From: Chara braunii
Lineage: Eukaryota > Streptophyta > Charophyceae > Charales > Characeae
NCBI GenBank assembly: GCA_003427395.1
Contig: BFEA01000335.1
Span: forward strand, 1,537,421-1,564,202
Direction of reading: 5' to 3'
DNA: 26,782 nt
Under the pieces are notes generated by a model that saw only the letters and a program-made list of their open reading frames with translations, ran no database searches and was not told the DNA's origin. Every line of letters starts with the position of its first letter. The first letter of the stretch is position 1. A program made the translations under genes and the position numbers. Of the stretch, positions 1 through 9,825 are shown piece by piece.

Positions 1-20
1 CCATAGTTCCAATAAGATAA

Positions 21-39
21 AAAAAAAAAAAAAAAAAAC

Positions 40-83
<44 letters not shown>
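21..83. repeat. A-rich low-complexity tract
   Basis: This stretch is almost pure adenine, broken only by a short gcaattt interruption near 40-47. It may be a poly(A) relic of a retroposed sequence or simple-sequence DNA. The first 154 bases hold nothing else I recognise. Confidence 0.85.
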
Positions 84-85
<2 letters not shown>

Positions 86-154
86 AAGGGAGGCAGGATA
101 TCAAGAAAAATGAAGAATAAAAGAATAGGTCATTCACCAACTAAAACATAAGTC

Positions 155-1337
155 ATGTTTCAGTGTTTGCAGATGGATCCCTTACTGAATACATTTCTTG
201 CAGTTTCTGGCCCGCAACCTGTCATTGGGGTTGACGTTCAAGTTGTTCAACCGATTCTTCCTCTCATCTTCACTTCAGCCAAAATTGTTGATTGCATAAA
301 CCCTCTAACCCATAACCTAAATGAATTAATCATCACCATTAAAACCAACAACTCTGAAGAGTTACATAAGGTGCATGTGCATGCTCTCAAGATGTCCCAA
401 CCTCTCCCCCCCCCCTCTCCCAACCACCACCCCCATCTACTCCTTCCCTACCATCCACCTTTTTTCCCTCATTCCCTCCCCCCTCCAATCCCTCCCCTTC
501 TTCCTTCCGTCTTCATCCTCAAGTCACCCTCGAGGCTTTTGAACAGCTCAAGACGCAAATGGCACTCAAGGCGGAAGAAAGTCAAATATTCATAGAGCAG
601 CTAAGGACCAAGCATCTCGAGAAGGAGGATGAGAACAAAGTTCTCAATCAGATGTACCAAAAGTTGCAGTCTGATATGAATGATATTCATCTCAAGCTGA
701 ATGGCAAGGCTCCACCAGCATACGATGAACTTTTTGTTTGAAAGCAGGTATTCGTATCCCCCTGTTACTACGCTCAGGTGGAGGCCTACATTAGATTTTT
801 TGCCTTCAACATGAACTATTTATATTATCTCATTGGAAAATCTGTAGCAACGGACTTTGGGGTTAGAGCTGCATCAGTCGCCAAGGACTGCCTCGAACCA
901 CTCATAACCAAGGATGTGAAGATTTATCTCAACAAGGCATTACGTCAAGGAATGGAGAAGGCAGTCGTCCTCATCAAATCAGGTAAGAGACGCTCACAGG
1001 TAAGCAAAAGGGACGGTGCCCGACTTATCAATTTTATCGCCCCAGGACTGCCAATAAGTCTACGTCGTTCGCGTTAAGGGGACTTATCTTATATCTCGAC
1101 TGTGATTGTAGGCTCAACATTCCCGAATTCGAATTATTATCTTATCGAAAGAAGGACGACCACCACAAGACCGAAGACTTCACAAAAAAAAATTCTTCCT
1201 CCAAGAGGCACTATGAAGAAGACAGGGACCGCGAATATGACTACCACAGGGCTACAAAGAAGGCTTACTCCGATTCGCAATATAAACAGGGTCACGCCTT
1301 GTCCTCGACAACAGATTCAGTCAAGCCTTCGGACTAA
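155..1337 (+). pseudogene. gag-like ORF1 remnant of the DIRS-like element
   Basis: Three frame segments look like one decayed ORF1. Positions 155 to about 390 encode a mixed hydrophobic/polar stretch. A C-rich simple tract (about 391-520) follows, across which the frame changes. Positions 523-1077 encode a likely coiled coil (TLEAFEQLKTQ onward, rich in E, K, Q and L) that continues through a TGA at 739-741 into a helical segment. The last part, about 1095-1337 in a third frame, is a very polar K/R/D/H/Y-rich tail ending in TAA at 1335-1337. GT-AG style sequences near 981 and 1112 could mark an intron, but neither of the two GTAAG donors joins to this tail frame, so decay is the simpler reading. 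No zinc knuckle is visible. Assignment as gag rests on position upstream of the RT and on composition, not on a recognised domain. Confidence 0.45.
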
Positions 1338-1741
1338 CTCACCACCTTTTTCTATTCCATCAATCTCATACATCCTTTGCAATCTTTCTACTCCTTCTTC
1401 AACATCGGATCCACGACTGACAACCTTCGCACTTCAAGAACCCTCTTCTTGACTTCGAAGTCCTGAAAATTTCTTCGCCTCATCTACCACTCATCACTTT
1501 TGCAAATGGTCCCTCCTTCTCTCATCCTCTTCAAGACGATATTCTCACTCAGTTCTTCAATGGGTTCAACATGGTGTTCGTCTTAGGTTTAAATAAACTT
1601 CTCATGTACCAACCTCCAACATAATTGAGGTCAGAAGAATTGTCAAAAAGATTTTACCGGCATCTCAGTTCAAAATTGCTCTTAAATCTCTATCTCCACC
1701 CCCTCTTGTGATTCCCAATCATAATACCCTCCCGCCACCAC

Positions 1742-3454
1742 TTGCAATTTATCTCCTCCACTTTTTCACAACTTATCTCTGCAGGAGTAATCGAATCATC
1801 TCCCAATCTTATATTCATTAACCCTGTTTTTGCCATTGAAAGTTCCTCCAAAACTTGTTTCATATTGGATGTTTGCTTCGTCAATCTTTTTCTCACTTTT
1901 CTCCCTTTTCATTACGAATCAATAGATGACATAGTCACTCACTTGTCTGGTTCACCGTCATAAGATTTTTTAACCTATTTTTACATCAAAAAAACAGATA
2001 TTATCACATTCTTATTCACCCAGATTGCCACCCTTATCTTGCATTCAATTAGAATGGTTGCAATTATCAGTTCACTACCCTGTGCTTTGGAATCTCATCC
2101 GCATGTTAGATTTTCACAACCATTATACAAGAAATTATGGCAGAAATTTGTCTTTGTCATGTCTTTGCCGCATCTTATATAGATGATTCCGCTCTTGCTA
2201 ATTTCAACCTCCCTCTCCTTTTATGGCAAACTTTTAACTATGTTGCCTTACTCCGCAACCTAGGCTTCTTCCTTAGCCTCCACAAGTGTTATTTCCTCCC
2301 TTACTAGTCCATTCGCTTCCTATGCTTTATCATCGACTCTCACGATAAAAGAATTAAGGTTCCCCAAGATAAGATTCTCAAGATTCCCAATATCATACAA
2401 TCCACTTCCTCACACTCCAGTCGATCGACCACGCAACTAGCTGGCAAGCTTGCCGCCCTCTCTAAAGCTTTCATGCCTACCCACCTCTATCTATCCTCAC
2501 TTTCTAAGGTCATAAATCCTGCCAACTGGGATTGCCCAATTCATGTTACATATAACCTTATCAACGATCTTCTGTGGTGGGTTTCTCACCTCTCTCATCT
2601 CTCTGGCAGATTATGGATAGTTCGCCCAACAACACTCTCTATTTTTATGTCACTCAAATTGCAGCAGTCACATACCACCTTTCCGACAAACCTATCCAAT
2701 TCAATCAATGCCTTCCTCACCTTTTGCTCTCCTCGTCTTCAACCCATAGAGAACGTCACGCAATATTGAAAACTCTCTCTTTCCTTTCTTCAGTCTATGC
2801 TCATTTCTTACCCCTTGCGCCTGTCAGACCTCACTCTGACAGTCAATCAGCCATCACATTACTCCTAAACATGAAATCCACAGATGATTCTTTCAACCCC
2901 TGGCTCAGGGATATAACCTTCATTCTCATTTCCTTTTATATTCTCCTCAGTCCAGTATGATACCCCGCTCTCTCAACACCACTGCCGACTCTATTTCAAA
3001 GAATGAGGACAACACAGACTGGGGTTTAGCGAGCCACCTCAAAATCACAATCTTCTCGGAATTAGGCATCCTTGCCATAGACCTTTTTGCATCAGATTAT
3101 CATCATGTCTGCCCAACTTTTGTCTCTAAGTATTGGTCCACTAAAGCTTCGCAAATAGACGTTTTATCACTCAATTGGAATGATCTCCCATCGCAACCAT
3201 ACCGATGGCTTTTTCCACCCACTTCCCTTTTTCACTCTGTCCTTTCTAAAGCCTTAGTTAGCCCTGCGCATTACCTTTTCATCCTTCCTTCCTCTCAGCA
3301 CACATCATGGTACCCTCGCATACTCTCACTTGACATCCTCCACCGTTTCACCATCTTCGAGTCCGAATTCTCCTGCCTCCTCAGCCCTAGGGTCGACATC
3401 ATCGTGCCGAACCCGACACTCCTCGGCCTTACCGCAATTTTCTTTGCTTCCTAA
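1742..3454 (+). pseudogene. DIRS-type reverse transcriptase-RNase H, frameshifted
   Basis: The protein would copy element RNA into DNA and remove the RNA. Translation gives RT motifs in order over four frame segments. Positions 1742-1963 carry AGVIESSPN, INPVFAI, FILDVCFVN and YESIDDIV, typical of the RT fingers. From about 1975 another frame carries YYHILIHPDCHPYLAFN, then CFGISSA, then YIDDS at 2176-2187 (catalytic DD). It continues through LLRNLGFFLSLHKC, IKVPQDKI and QLAGKLAALSKAF into 2473-2600. Positions 2574-2960 in a third frame carry the RNase H part with the HSDSQSA aspartate. Positions 2957-3454 in a fourth frame carry NTTADSISK, LAIDLFASDYHH and WLFPPTSL, the usual DIRS RNase H tail. 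Nonsense codons sit inside the RT, including a TAG where W would be expected and one just after SSAC. The copy is non-functional, though the family assignment is strong. Confidence 0.8.
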
Positions 3455-4318
3455 ATCTTCTATATTTTTACCTCGTCTTTTCCAACCACGATTCATCTCA
3501 TATCCATACCTCATAAATGTCCCAATGTTACTCAACGTGTCTTGTCTTATCATCTTTCCCAAACTCCACCCCTCTTCTATTCCTGCCTGCACCCCACCCA
3601 CCCTGAAACTATGGCCGCTCTCCCCCTCAAATACCCCAGCTTCCCCAAACCATTTTTCTATACGCTTGTTGAAACCACCACCACTCATCAGCCCCTCCTC
3701 GCGCATTGGTCGAAATACATATCCCACCATCAAATCCTGCCCCAATCTTTCATAACTTTTTATCATATCTGGACGCCAACCTAAAAACGTTTCCCCTTCA
3801 CTACTTCGATCCCGCAACCTAATCATAAACCTCCCCCCCTTCCTATCTGACATAGTATACCCTGGTCGCACAAACCCCTGCAACAAATCTTTTTCTTTAT
3901 ATTGTAATCGCAGACCTTCCCCGCATCTCTGCCAGCTCTCTCATAAGTACAAGAACGCCCCGCCATCTTGTTACGCTTGTGCCTCCGGATATGCCTTTCA
4001 TACTTTCACCTTTTCCCCAATATATCCTACCACTTTCTTCAATTTCTCCCACTAAATAAGCACATCAGACTCCTTAGTCACCCCTCTTTGCAGTGAACAT
4101 TCTCGGTATGACTTCCTAAACGCACGGATTCCACCACTTTGGAAAGGATCTTCCAGACCATCCCTTCCAAGCAGTTTGAAGCAGCCACTCAAGCAATTGA
4201 TTACAACATCCACCGTGGAAGGCGAAACCAAGGGAAGTCCTTCAGCATCGGAAGTACGACATCGACTCTTAACTTCAACAAGGCACTGGCTACTTATAAA
4301 CGACAGCCTATGTATCAC
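3326..4318 (-). pseudogene. Tyrosine recombinase (DIRS-like), frameshifted, antisense to the RT
   Basis: This enzyme would integrate a circular cDNA by strand exchange. Reading on -, 4318-4052 gives a helical N-terminal segment (STVDVVINCLSGCFKLLG, then FQSGGIRAF) like the SAM-like core-binding region. The frame then breaks, and parts of the box I area appear in another frame around 3990-3920 (MRELAEMRG). From 3886 the catalytic half is open for 186 residues. It holds a GHSFRVGG box with H92 and R95 of the H-x-x-R pair, then GWSLGKMIR and a C-terminal FMRYGYE with the candidate nucleophile Tyr at 127 or 129. The W/H position before it (QDTLSN) looks mutated. Its last part overlaps the RNase H tail on the other strand (3326-3454). 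Alternative: a Crypton-type recombinase, but the adjacent DIRS RT argues against that. Confidence 0.65.
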
Positions 4319-4500
4319 CCGCGGTCGCGCCCGCGGGCCATTTTACCGTCCGTGGTCGGGATCCCGCCCACGACCGAGTGCGGGCATGAAACCCTGAAAA
4401 TTTTTTTGGGGCCTAAAAATAGGCGAAATATATATATATATATATACAGGGTCACCAGCCCGTATGTACGGAGGTCCGGGCAGACCTCCGTACGTACGGG
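4318..4500. repeat. GC-rich palindrome cluster next to a (TA)n run
   Basis: Three strong inverted repeats are visible. CCCGCGG pairs with CCGCGGG (4318-4324 with 4331-4337). CGTGGtCGGG pairs with CCCGcCCACG around a 2-base loop (4351-4372, one mismatch). An 18-base arm at 4459-4476 pairs with 4483-4500 around a 6-base loop, with a single mismatch. The cluster is split by the (TA)n tract at 4429-4446. A similar GC-rich palindromic module lies in opposite orientation at 26497-26594. These look like subterminal parts of a dispersed element. Confidence 0.75.
4429..4446. repeat. (TA)9 microsatellite
   Basis: Nine TA units are followed directly by CAGGGTCACC. The mirror-image arrangement, GGTTACCCTG followed by (TA)21, occurs at 26585-26636. 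Confidence 0.9.
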
Positions 4501-4559
4501 TGTTCGGGGTCTCGTACGGGGTCCGAACCCGACGGCGTTTGGCCCCCGCTAAAAATAAT

Positions 4560-4708
4560 TTCGGGGCGTAAAACTAATTATGTTTTTCTGATTTTTTTTT
4601 TGTGAGTGCTCTATAACGTGAGGTACATGAATGTGAACTTTCAAGTCATTTGAGTAAGCCAAATAAGAATTAAAAATCGCCAAACATTGTGGTGTCAAAA
4701 CATGCTCG
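4560..4708. repeat. AT-rich dispersed repeat, left copy
   Basis: This stretch aligns by eye with 17448-17598 in the same orientation. Shared landmarks are TTCGGGG near the start, AAAATCGCCAAA near the middle-end, and a GTGTCrAAAACATGCTCG end. The similarity is moderate with indels. It lies just left of the 628-bp direct repeat, as the other copy lies just right of the second one. It is not coding. Confidence 0.6.
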
Positions 4709-4899
4709 CCCACGTATTTTTTCACTTTTTACTTTTTGTTTTCACTTTAGGATTCAAGAAACTGCACACAAAGCAGTCACCAACTGCACGAAGCAATCAC
4801 CAACTGCACGCAAAGCAGTCAATAGCACACAGGGGCAAATGGCCCAACACGCTGCATAGTTCATCAAAGCACATCCTTATTAGAAAGAACACACGTTAA

Positions 4900-4907
4900 C
4901 ACGTGGC
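4900..4907. promoter_or_regulatory. G-box-like CACGTGGC in the direct repeat
   Basis: CACGTGGC sits between two GTTAAC palindromes. The same arrangement is at 16956-16963 in the other copy, upstream (on -) of the Penelope-like coding region. CACGTG cores bind bZIP and bHLH factors in plants. Whether this one drives transcription is inference only. Confidence 0.25.
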
Positions 4908-5070
4908 TGTTAACGGTGGTGCGTGAAGCACAAAGATGGAAAATGATGAGAGTACGATCCAGTCCTCCAACCCACGACCCCCGCTAGCAGTTGCCAGCTC
5001 ACCCGCCGTTCCCCTTCTGATCGTGCCAATCGCCTTCCGGCGTAGGAGGATGAACTCACTATCGTCCTAC

Positions 5071-5105
5071 TCTCTTATACACATCTAGATGTGTATAAGA
5101 GACAG
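5071..5105. other. Nextera/Tn5 mosaic-end junction adapter (artefact)
   Basis: Bases 5087-5105 are exactly the 19-base Tn5 mosaic end used in Nextera libraries, and 5071-5086 are 16 of the 19 bases of its reverse complement, joined head to head. That is the junction left in mate-pair libraries after circularisation. It is followed by GTCCTAC (5106-5112), a repeat of 5064-5070. The homologous site in the second repeat copy (around 17120-17127) lacks all 42 bases. It is not biological sequence. Confidence 0.97.
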
Positions 5106-5416
5106 GTCCTACCGATTTATCATGCTCTAGCTACGTGTTCCATTGTTCCCAAGTCCGGTAAACGTGTGAAGGTTGTGGCGTCCTTCATCCTGCCATTCCT
5201 CCTAATAGTCCCTACAAACTCAACTAGATACAACACGAAAACGGGTCCTGATGCGGTACGCNGNCAAAAAAACACCCGAAAAAGTTCAAATATTGCCGAC
5301 AAAAAACTTCAAACTCAGTACCCGCCCAAATCGAATATTGCCTGGCCCGGTGGATTTCGGCTGTCCACGTAGCCTAGTACGAGTCTGCAGAGACAAGCCA
5401 GTTCAAATTCCTACAA

Positions 5417-7540
5417 CTCGCCTGGTCCGAGGGGGATATCTGATCCTGGATCGAAAAAGGGCGTACCCTGGTCCGCATAAACCGGTCTGCAAAACCGTTG
5501 GCTCAATTCAGCCCCCGGTATCGACACTACGTTAAAAGACACAAACTAGCAGGTGGTCCCGTTTTTTTTCACCGACTGTCAAAAATCAAAGCAAACAATT
5601 CCCAAACTGGTCCCCAACCCCGACTAAAATTCCTAATCGCCTTTCCAAACCAAGTGGGTGGGTACTCACTCCTCCGAAGTTCGGAATTGAAAAGAATCAA
5701 CGTTTCCATAAAATCAAACCCCATGAATGAATTCTGCTCGATTCTGTGCAATGCGCTAATTATTCTGCCCATCTTTGTCCGTTTACATGAGTAGGAATTG
5801 AAGTGTTGAAAGGTTCGAAAGGGCAGTACAGTCCCCTCTCGTAATTCCTGGTCGTTCTTCAAAGTCTGAACAGTCTCCGTGAATGGAAATTCCTTCCGAA
5901 TTGACAACCTACATCCGAGAAAATTCCAGTTGTTTTCTTCTCAATTGGTTTGTTTCAAAGTCAAAGCCTCATCATAGCAGCCCTTAAATTTTCCCAACAA
6001 AGTTTCTGCTCTCTCTTTGTCTCCTTTACTGTGCGGATTGTAAACAGTGTCGGCGCGAATACCCTTACAAGGGTATCCGCCCTGGTTTTTGCAAGCGACA
6101 GAAAATAGTTCTGGTTTGAAGTTTGAGTATACCGCGCTAGGCGCGGCCGCGTCTGTGATTTACGATTGACTAGTTGGTTGGCTAGTATAGAGAGTGCATG
6201 GGCGCACAGGTTTAAGGCGCGCGTGATTCTTTCCCGTTGTTGATCGGAGAGCCGACATGGACGGTCGTTTCGTTTAACGATGTTTTATTATTGTTTTTAT
6301 TTATTTTTGACTAAGCAGGAATTAAAGATATTTTCGTTTGATGGCTACGTTTGACCGAGTCAAGCGCGTATGAGGAGGACGACCCCAACGACGGCATCGA
6401 CGACGACGGCGCGACTTCGTGCGATAAGCGGGGTGTCGTAGGGTGGCGCGCGGGGCAATTATGGCACGGTGTGAGCAAGCCGGCATGGGCACTGTGAGCC
6501 GCGCAGCCGATTTGTAGGCCCCAAAGCGCCGCCCCGCATTGCCTTATATGGCACCCCTCGTGTATTGGTCTCAAGCTTGGGCTTAGCCTAATAGGTTACG
6601 GCATTGGACTATTACTACGGAGGCTCCGGGATCGAGGCCAGCGGACGTCGGCGTGACAACGGCGGAGTATCGAGAAGAAAGCCGATGGGGTTGAGGGCTG
6701 CGGGGCTATCCCCCTCGGTTTTGTTTACAGGCGCAACGGCGGGGCTAATCCGCGGGGTTGGCAAGGTGCCAGCAGCCCCGCGGTTACCTGACGTCTATGT
6801 TTATTTCATTTTATTCCCCTTTCGTGTATTGGTCCCCTTGTTATCGCGTCCCGTCTTGGGACGCGCGACTGCGATAGGAGCACGCGGGGGATGGGCCGGG
6901 GCAAACGTCTTGTTTGGGTATCCCCCACGCCCACAAAGATTCGCGTCCGGCCGCTGCACCTGGCCCATGCTGAGGCATGCAGTAGGCCGACACCTTTGGC
7001 CCCGCGGCCTACGGTAAAGGACGTGAGTAGGGCCTCGCCGTTGAAGGGCCGAAGGGGCGGTATGGCCTGCCTGACAGGGGCGGACCCCGGGGGAACTCAA
7101 AGGAGAAAGGCGGGCACTGACCTGTGTAGAGTGGGGCCGAGGAAGGGGGTTCGCCAGGGGTAGGACCGGCCACCACCGAGCGCAGCAGCGGCACAGAGAA
7201 AGCGGAGCAAGGCCGAAGGCGGGGAGTGTCGGGGGTAGGAGTAAAAAGAGTGGGAAAGCGGGGGACGGACGCGGTGCGAATCCGGGCTGGGTACATGCGC
7301 GGAGAGAAGCAACATGCATCGTGGGGAGGGGGCAGCGCGCATAGATAGAGGTCGGCGTTTTCTTATTTTTTTTCATTCCTCTTTCATCTGACTGTATTGT
7401 CGCGGCCGCCGTTGGTCCAAGCCCCTCACTATCGGAGGCACAGTGCGATAGCCGTGTTGATGTCAACACGAGGGGCAAGAAGGGAGTGATCGGGGATAGG
7501 ACGGCGGGCCAGGGGCGTTCGGGGAGAAGGCAAAGAAGAT
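5417..7540. other. Non-coding stretch, no recognised gene
   Basis: About 2.1 kb without a credible ORF. The first 600 bp are of average composition. A perfect ATACCCTT/AAGGGTAT inverted repeat lies near 6059-6077, and a GC-rich CGCGCTAGGCGCGG tract near 6135. From about 6600 the + strand becomes GC-rich and then strongly purine-rich. Long open frames on - in 6801-7829 are P/S/L/R-rich, without domain structure, and are taken as by-products of base skew. A tRNA-like pol III box pair lies at 6584-6639. Confidence 0.6.
6577..6648 (+). other. tRNA-like pol III A/B box pair (possible SINE head)
   Basis: TAGCCTAATAGG at 6584-6595 fits an A box, and GGATCGAGGCC at 6629-6639 fits a B box with one mismatch. 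Their 45-base spacing is what a tRNA without an intron has. A D-stem GCC/GGC is present, but the acceptor, anticodon and T stems do not pair, so this is not a working tRNA. A tRNA-derived SINE head or chance are both possible. Confidence 0.3.
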
Positions 7541-7559
7541 GGTGGGAGACAAGGTATGG

Positions 7560-8185
7560 CGCAGCGGAAGAAGGGCGGCTCGCGCGATCCACGACGGGAT
7601 TAGGTGAGAGAGGAGTCGAAGTGGGGGTTTTGGGGTAGGGCGAGTACGTTAGTAGTGTTAGTTTTAGCATTAGGTTAGTATAATAAGGACTTTTAGAGAA
7701 AGTTGGTGCGCCAAAGCTATGGCGGGGCAAGGAGATGGGAAGGATGGAAAAGTCATATCTCCCTCGGTCCCAAACGGAATAGGGCGAGGGAGGGATCGGA
7801 TCGGGGGGTTTTAGGGGTGGCGACTCCAAGTGTACTGTTAGATTTAGATAAAGGTTAGTAGATTAGAAGGTTAGTGGGGAAAGAGCTGCGCGGACGTAGT
7901 CGGAGGCAGCAAAGAAGGGAGGGGATGGGAGTCGCACATCTCGCCCGTTCCTAAATGAAAACGAGCGAGCAAAGGTTCAATTTCTAGGTTTTTGGGCGAC
8001 GCGAGCGTGATGGCGGTGTTGGATTTGGCAGTAGAGGTTTAGTTTGGGAGGTATAGGATGTAGGGGCTGCGCGATAGCAACTGGAGTTTTCTCTGTTCGA
8101 AATGTGGCTATGTATCATCCCTCGTTGTAGGGGAACATTTATTTCGATCTAGCTCAGGTTCACGAGGGAGTAGGGGGGAGGAGTG
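7560..8185 (+). repeat. Diverged tandem array, about 180-bp period, each unit with a hairpin
   Basis: Units recur at roughly 180 bp. Related G- and T-rich segments (GGTTTT or similar, then a TTAG-rich run) fall near 7624, 7807 and 7985. Each of three units has an inverted repeat with its own stem: CTCCCTCG/CGAGGGAG (7759-7766 with 7785-7792, extended by CCC/GGG inside), CTCGCCCGTT/AACGAGCGAG (7940-7949 with 7960-7969, 9 of 10 pairs) and TCCCTCGT/ACGAGGGA (8118-8125 with 8162-8169). Loops of the first two share an AAAYGRAA-like core. Unit identity is low, so the array is old or selected for structure. G-runs suitable for quadruplexes lie between the hairpins. Confidence 0.6.
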
Positions 8186-9825
8186 AGCCAAGGGGCGGAG
8201 ACTTACCGATCGGACGGTTTGTTGCTAATCCTATCGACGGAAGTATTGCTCCTGCCCTCGCTGTGTGCGTAGCTGGGGAGACATGCATCTGGTCATAGTC
8301 CCACGGAAGATCCACCACGACCCTTACTCAGTTGAAAGAGGGAGAGAAGTTCGGACTTGCCTGTGCTGCCGGCCTGGCGCCATTGGTCAGATCAGGGGCA
8401 GTGGGCGCAGCAACTAACAATTGCAGAGAGAGGGAGAGCGAGGGAGAGGCCTCTTACCTGGGTGAAGAGGAAAGCGGGATCGGGAGACTCCCATTTACCG
8501 GGCCAAGTACACCGGGTTGGGGTGCCTGTGTTGCCTGTACGAGGTGGTGGATGACTGTCAGGGGGGGCTCCCTGGCTCAGTAGGTGGTGGGAACCAACAG
8601 TCTGCAAGTCGGACATGTTGTGAGTCGGTCACTGTGGCTTTGCTCTGTGTGAAAGGTGTGGGGGAGCTCGCCTACGCTCCACCGTTGTCCTACTGCATGG
8701 CCCCCGTTTGCGTCGCATGTGATTCTCAGCAGTTTAAACATGCTCGCTGCGCGATGTGACCAGTTTGTCCGTGATATTATGCGTTTCGCCGTGTCGCTGA
8801 CAAGCCGCTCGTTTACTGACCGCTACGCCTCGTGGCCCACTACGGCGACAGTAAGTTGTGTACTAGCTAGTGTTGACCAACTGTTGGCTACGGACGGCCG
8901 GGGAAGGTTGGTGCGTACTACGGGGACTACTGCTGGCCATTGCGGGCTGCTATTGCCGTACTGACTGGACGCGACGGTTGGTCTTGTTTGTTGTGCACAA
9001 AAGGCCGCGGTTGCGGTCGGCCGTGCACGGCCGCCGCTCTTGGTGGTTCACGGGCTGTGGCCAACTGCTGGAGGCCGCGTGCTGTTGCTACCTGCTGTTG
9101 GTTACGGCTCACTAACTATATACTATCGTAGGTTGTGGCCGGCTGCCATAGCCGCTGTGCAGCCGCGAGTGGGCTGAGGAGAAGTGTTGGGGTTTGGAGG
9201 GGTAGCTGGACTATGAAGGGAGCTGCTGCAAACTGAGGGTCCGTCAAAGAGGTGATCCGGCAGTTTGACTTCACTCCTGACCAAGCTGTGCAAACTTGGC
9301 CGCCGTTGTGGGGCCCTCAGGCGCACCAAGGTATCAAGGCCCTCTCCCGCGAGTCTGGGAGCGCCCTTCTTGGACCTGAGAGACTCAAGTTTTCTCCCTT
9401 CTGCCCTTCTTCTTCTAAGTCTAGTCTATTGGTTCTGAGAGGAAGGTGGCAGGCGGGATTGCAACCCGTCATCCGCGCCAAGGCCTCTGTGGGAGGTTCG
9501 CCCCACCAATTGCGGGAGCTCTACCGGAGCCTAGGCGAGGTTCTGGAGGCAGGGAATTGAGAGGTAACCATTGCTTTCCCTCTATATACCCAGGTATAAC
9601 CCCTACTTGTACATCTGGCTATGTTTGACTGAGTATACTGCATGCACCCTACTTTGACTTTAGTTCGGATGACAGGACACAATTCAGACTAAATAAAGGA
9701 AGGTGTGTGCAATCTCAGTTTTAGTTTTGTTGATTGCCTGAAAGCAGACTGTGAACAAAGGGGGTTGCATCCGGGGGAAGGGTGGGTGAAAGGTGGTTTT
9801 GCTTGAGCTTGGCAGGGTCCTATGG
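8186..9825. other. GC-rich non-coding stretch, no recognised gene
   Basis: No convincing coding region. Short open frames overlap on both strands without domain signals; the best is 9252-9560 on +, 102 residues, with no recognisable motif. A perfect 14-bp palindrome GGCCGTGCACGGCC lies at 9019-9032. The 8870-9160 part is rich in CTG/TTGGC-type short repeats. Confidence 0.55.

Larger units (their letters stand above)
155..4318 (+). mobile_element. Degraded DIRS-like tyrosine-recombinase retrotransposon
   Basis: The block holds a gag-like region, then a reverse transcriptase and RNase H of the DIRS type on +, then a tyrosine recombinase on the opposite strand that runs tail-to-tail into the RNase H end. 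Seen directly: YIDD at 2176-2187, the CFGIS motif just upstream, the thumb/connection region with GKLAALSKAF, an RNase H HSDSQSA motif, a terminal DLFAS segment, and on - an H-x-x-R box followed by RYGY. DIRS-type elements integrate with a tyrosine recombinase and lack a DDE integrase, and none is found here. As I recall, the Volvox Kangaroo element also has its recombinase in reverse. Reading frames are broken by several frameshifts and stops, so the copy is dead. I could not define its ends: no split direct repeats or inverted repeats were recognised, so the borders are those of the coding evidence. Confidence 0.75.
4748..5416. repeat. Long direct repeat, left copy (candidate pseudo-LTR)
   Basis: From TAGGATTCAAG to TTCCTACAA this copy matches 16804-17431 nearly base for base. 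It is 669 bp against 628 bp, fully explained by 42 inserted bases (5071-5112) and one missing A. Near its start are three tandem imperfect copies of a 20-22 bp unit (AACTGCAC..AAGCARTCACC, about 4759-4824). It is not a normal LTR: there is no TG..CA border and no convincing PBS or PPT in either orientation. Penelope-like elements often carry such direct pseudo-LTRs, and one is broken down between the two copies, so that is the preferred reading. Two N bases (5262, 5264) match Ns at the same place in the other copy. Confidence 0.85.

Noticed and set aside
4139-4552. 137-residue open frame on +
   Set aside because: Antisense to the recombinase N-terminal segment, then runs through GC palindromes and the (TA)n repeat.
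6801-7829. 342-residue open frame on -
   Set aside because: Rich in P, S, L and R, without domains or coding-like periodic pattern. It lies in a strongly G-biased + strand, which suppresses stops on -. Overlapping open frames exist in other phases.
9252-9560. 102-residue open frame on +
   Set aside because: No recognisable motif, overlapped by another open frame, in a GC-rich non-coding stretch. It cannot be told from chance.
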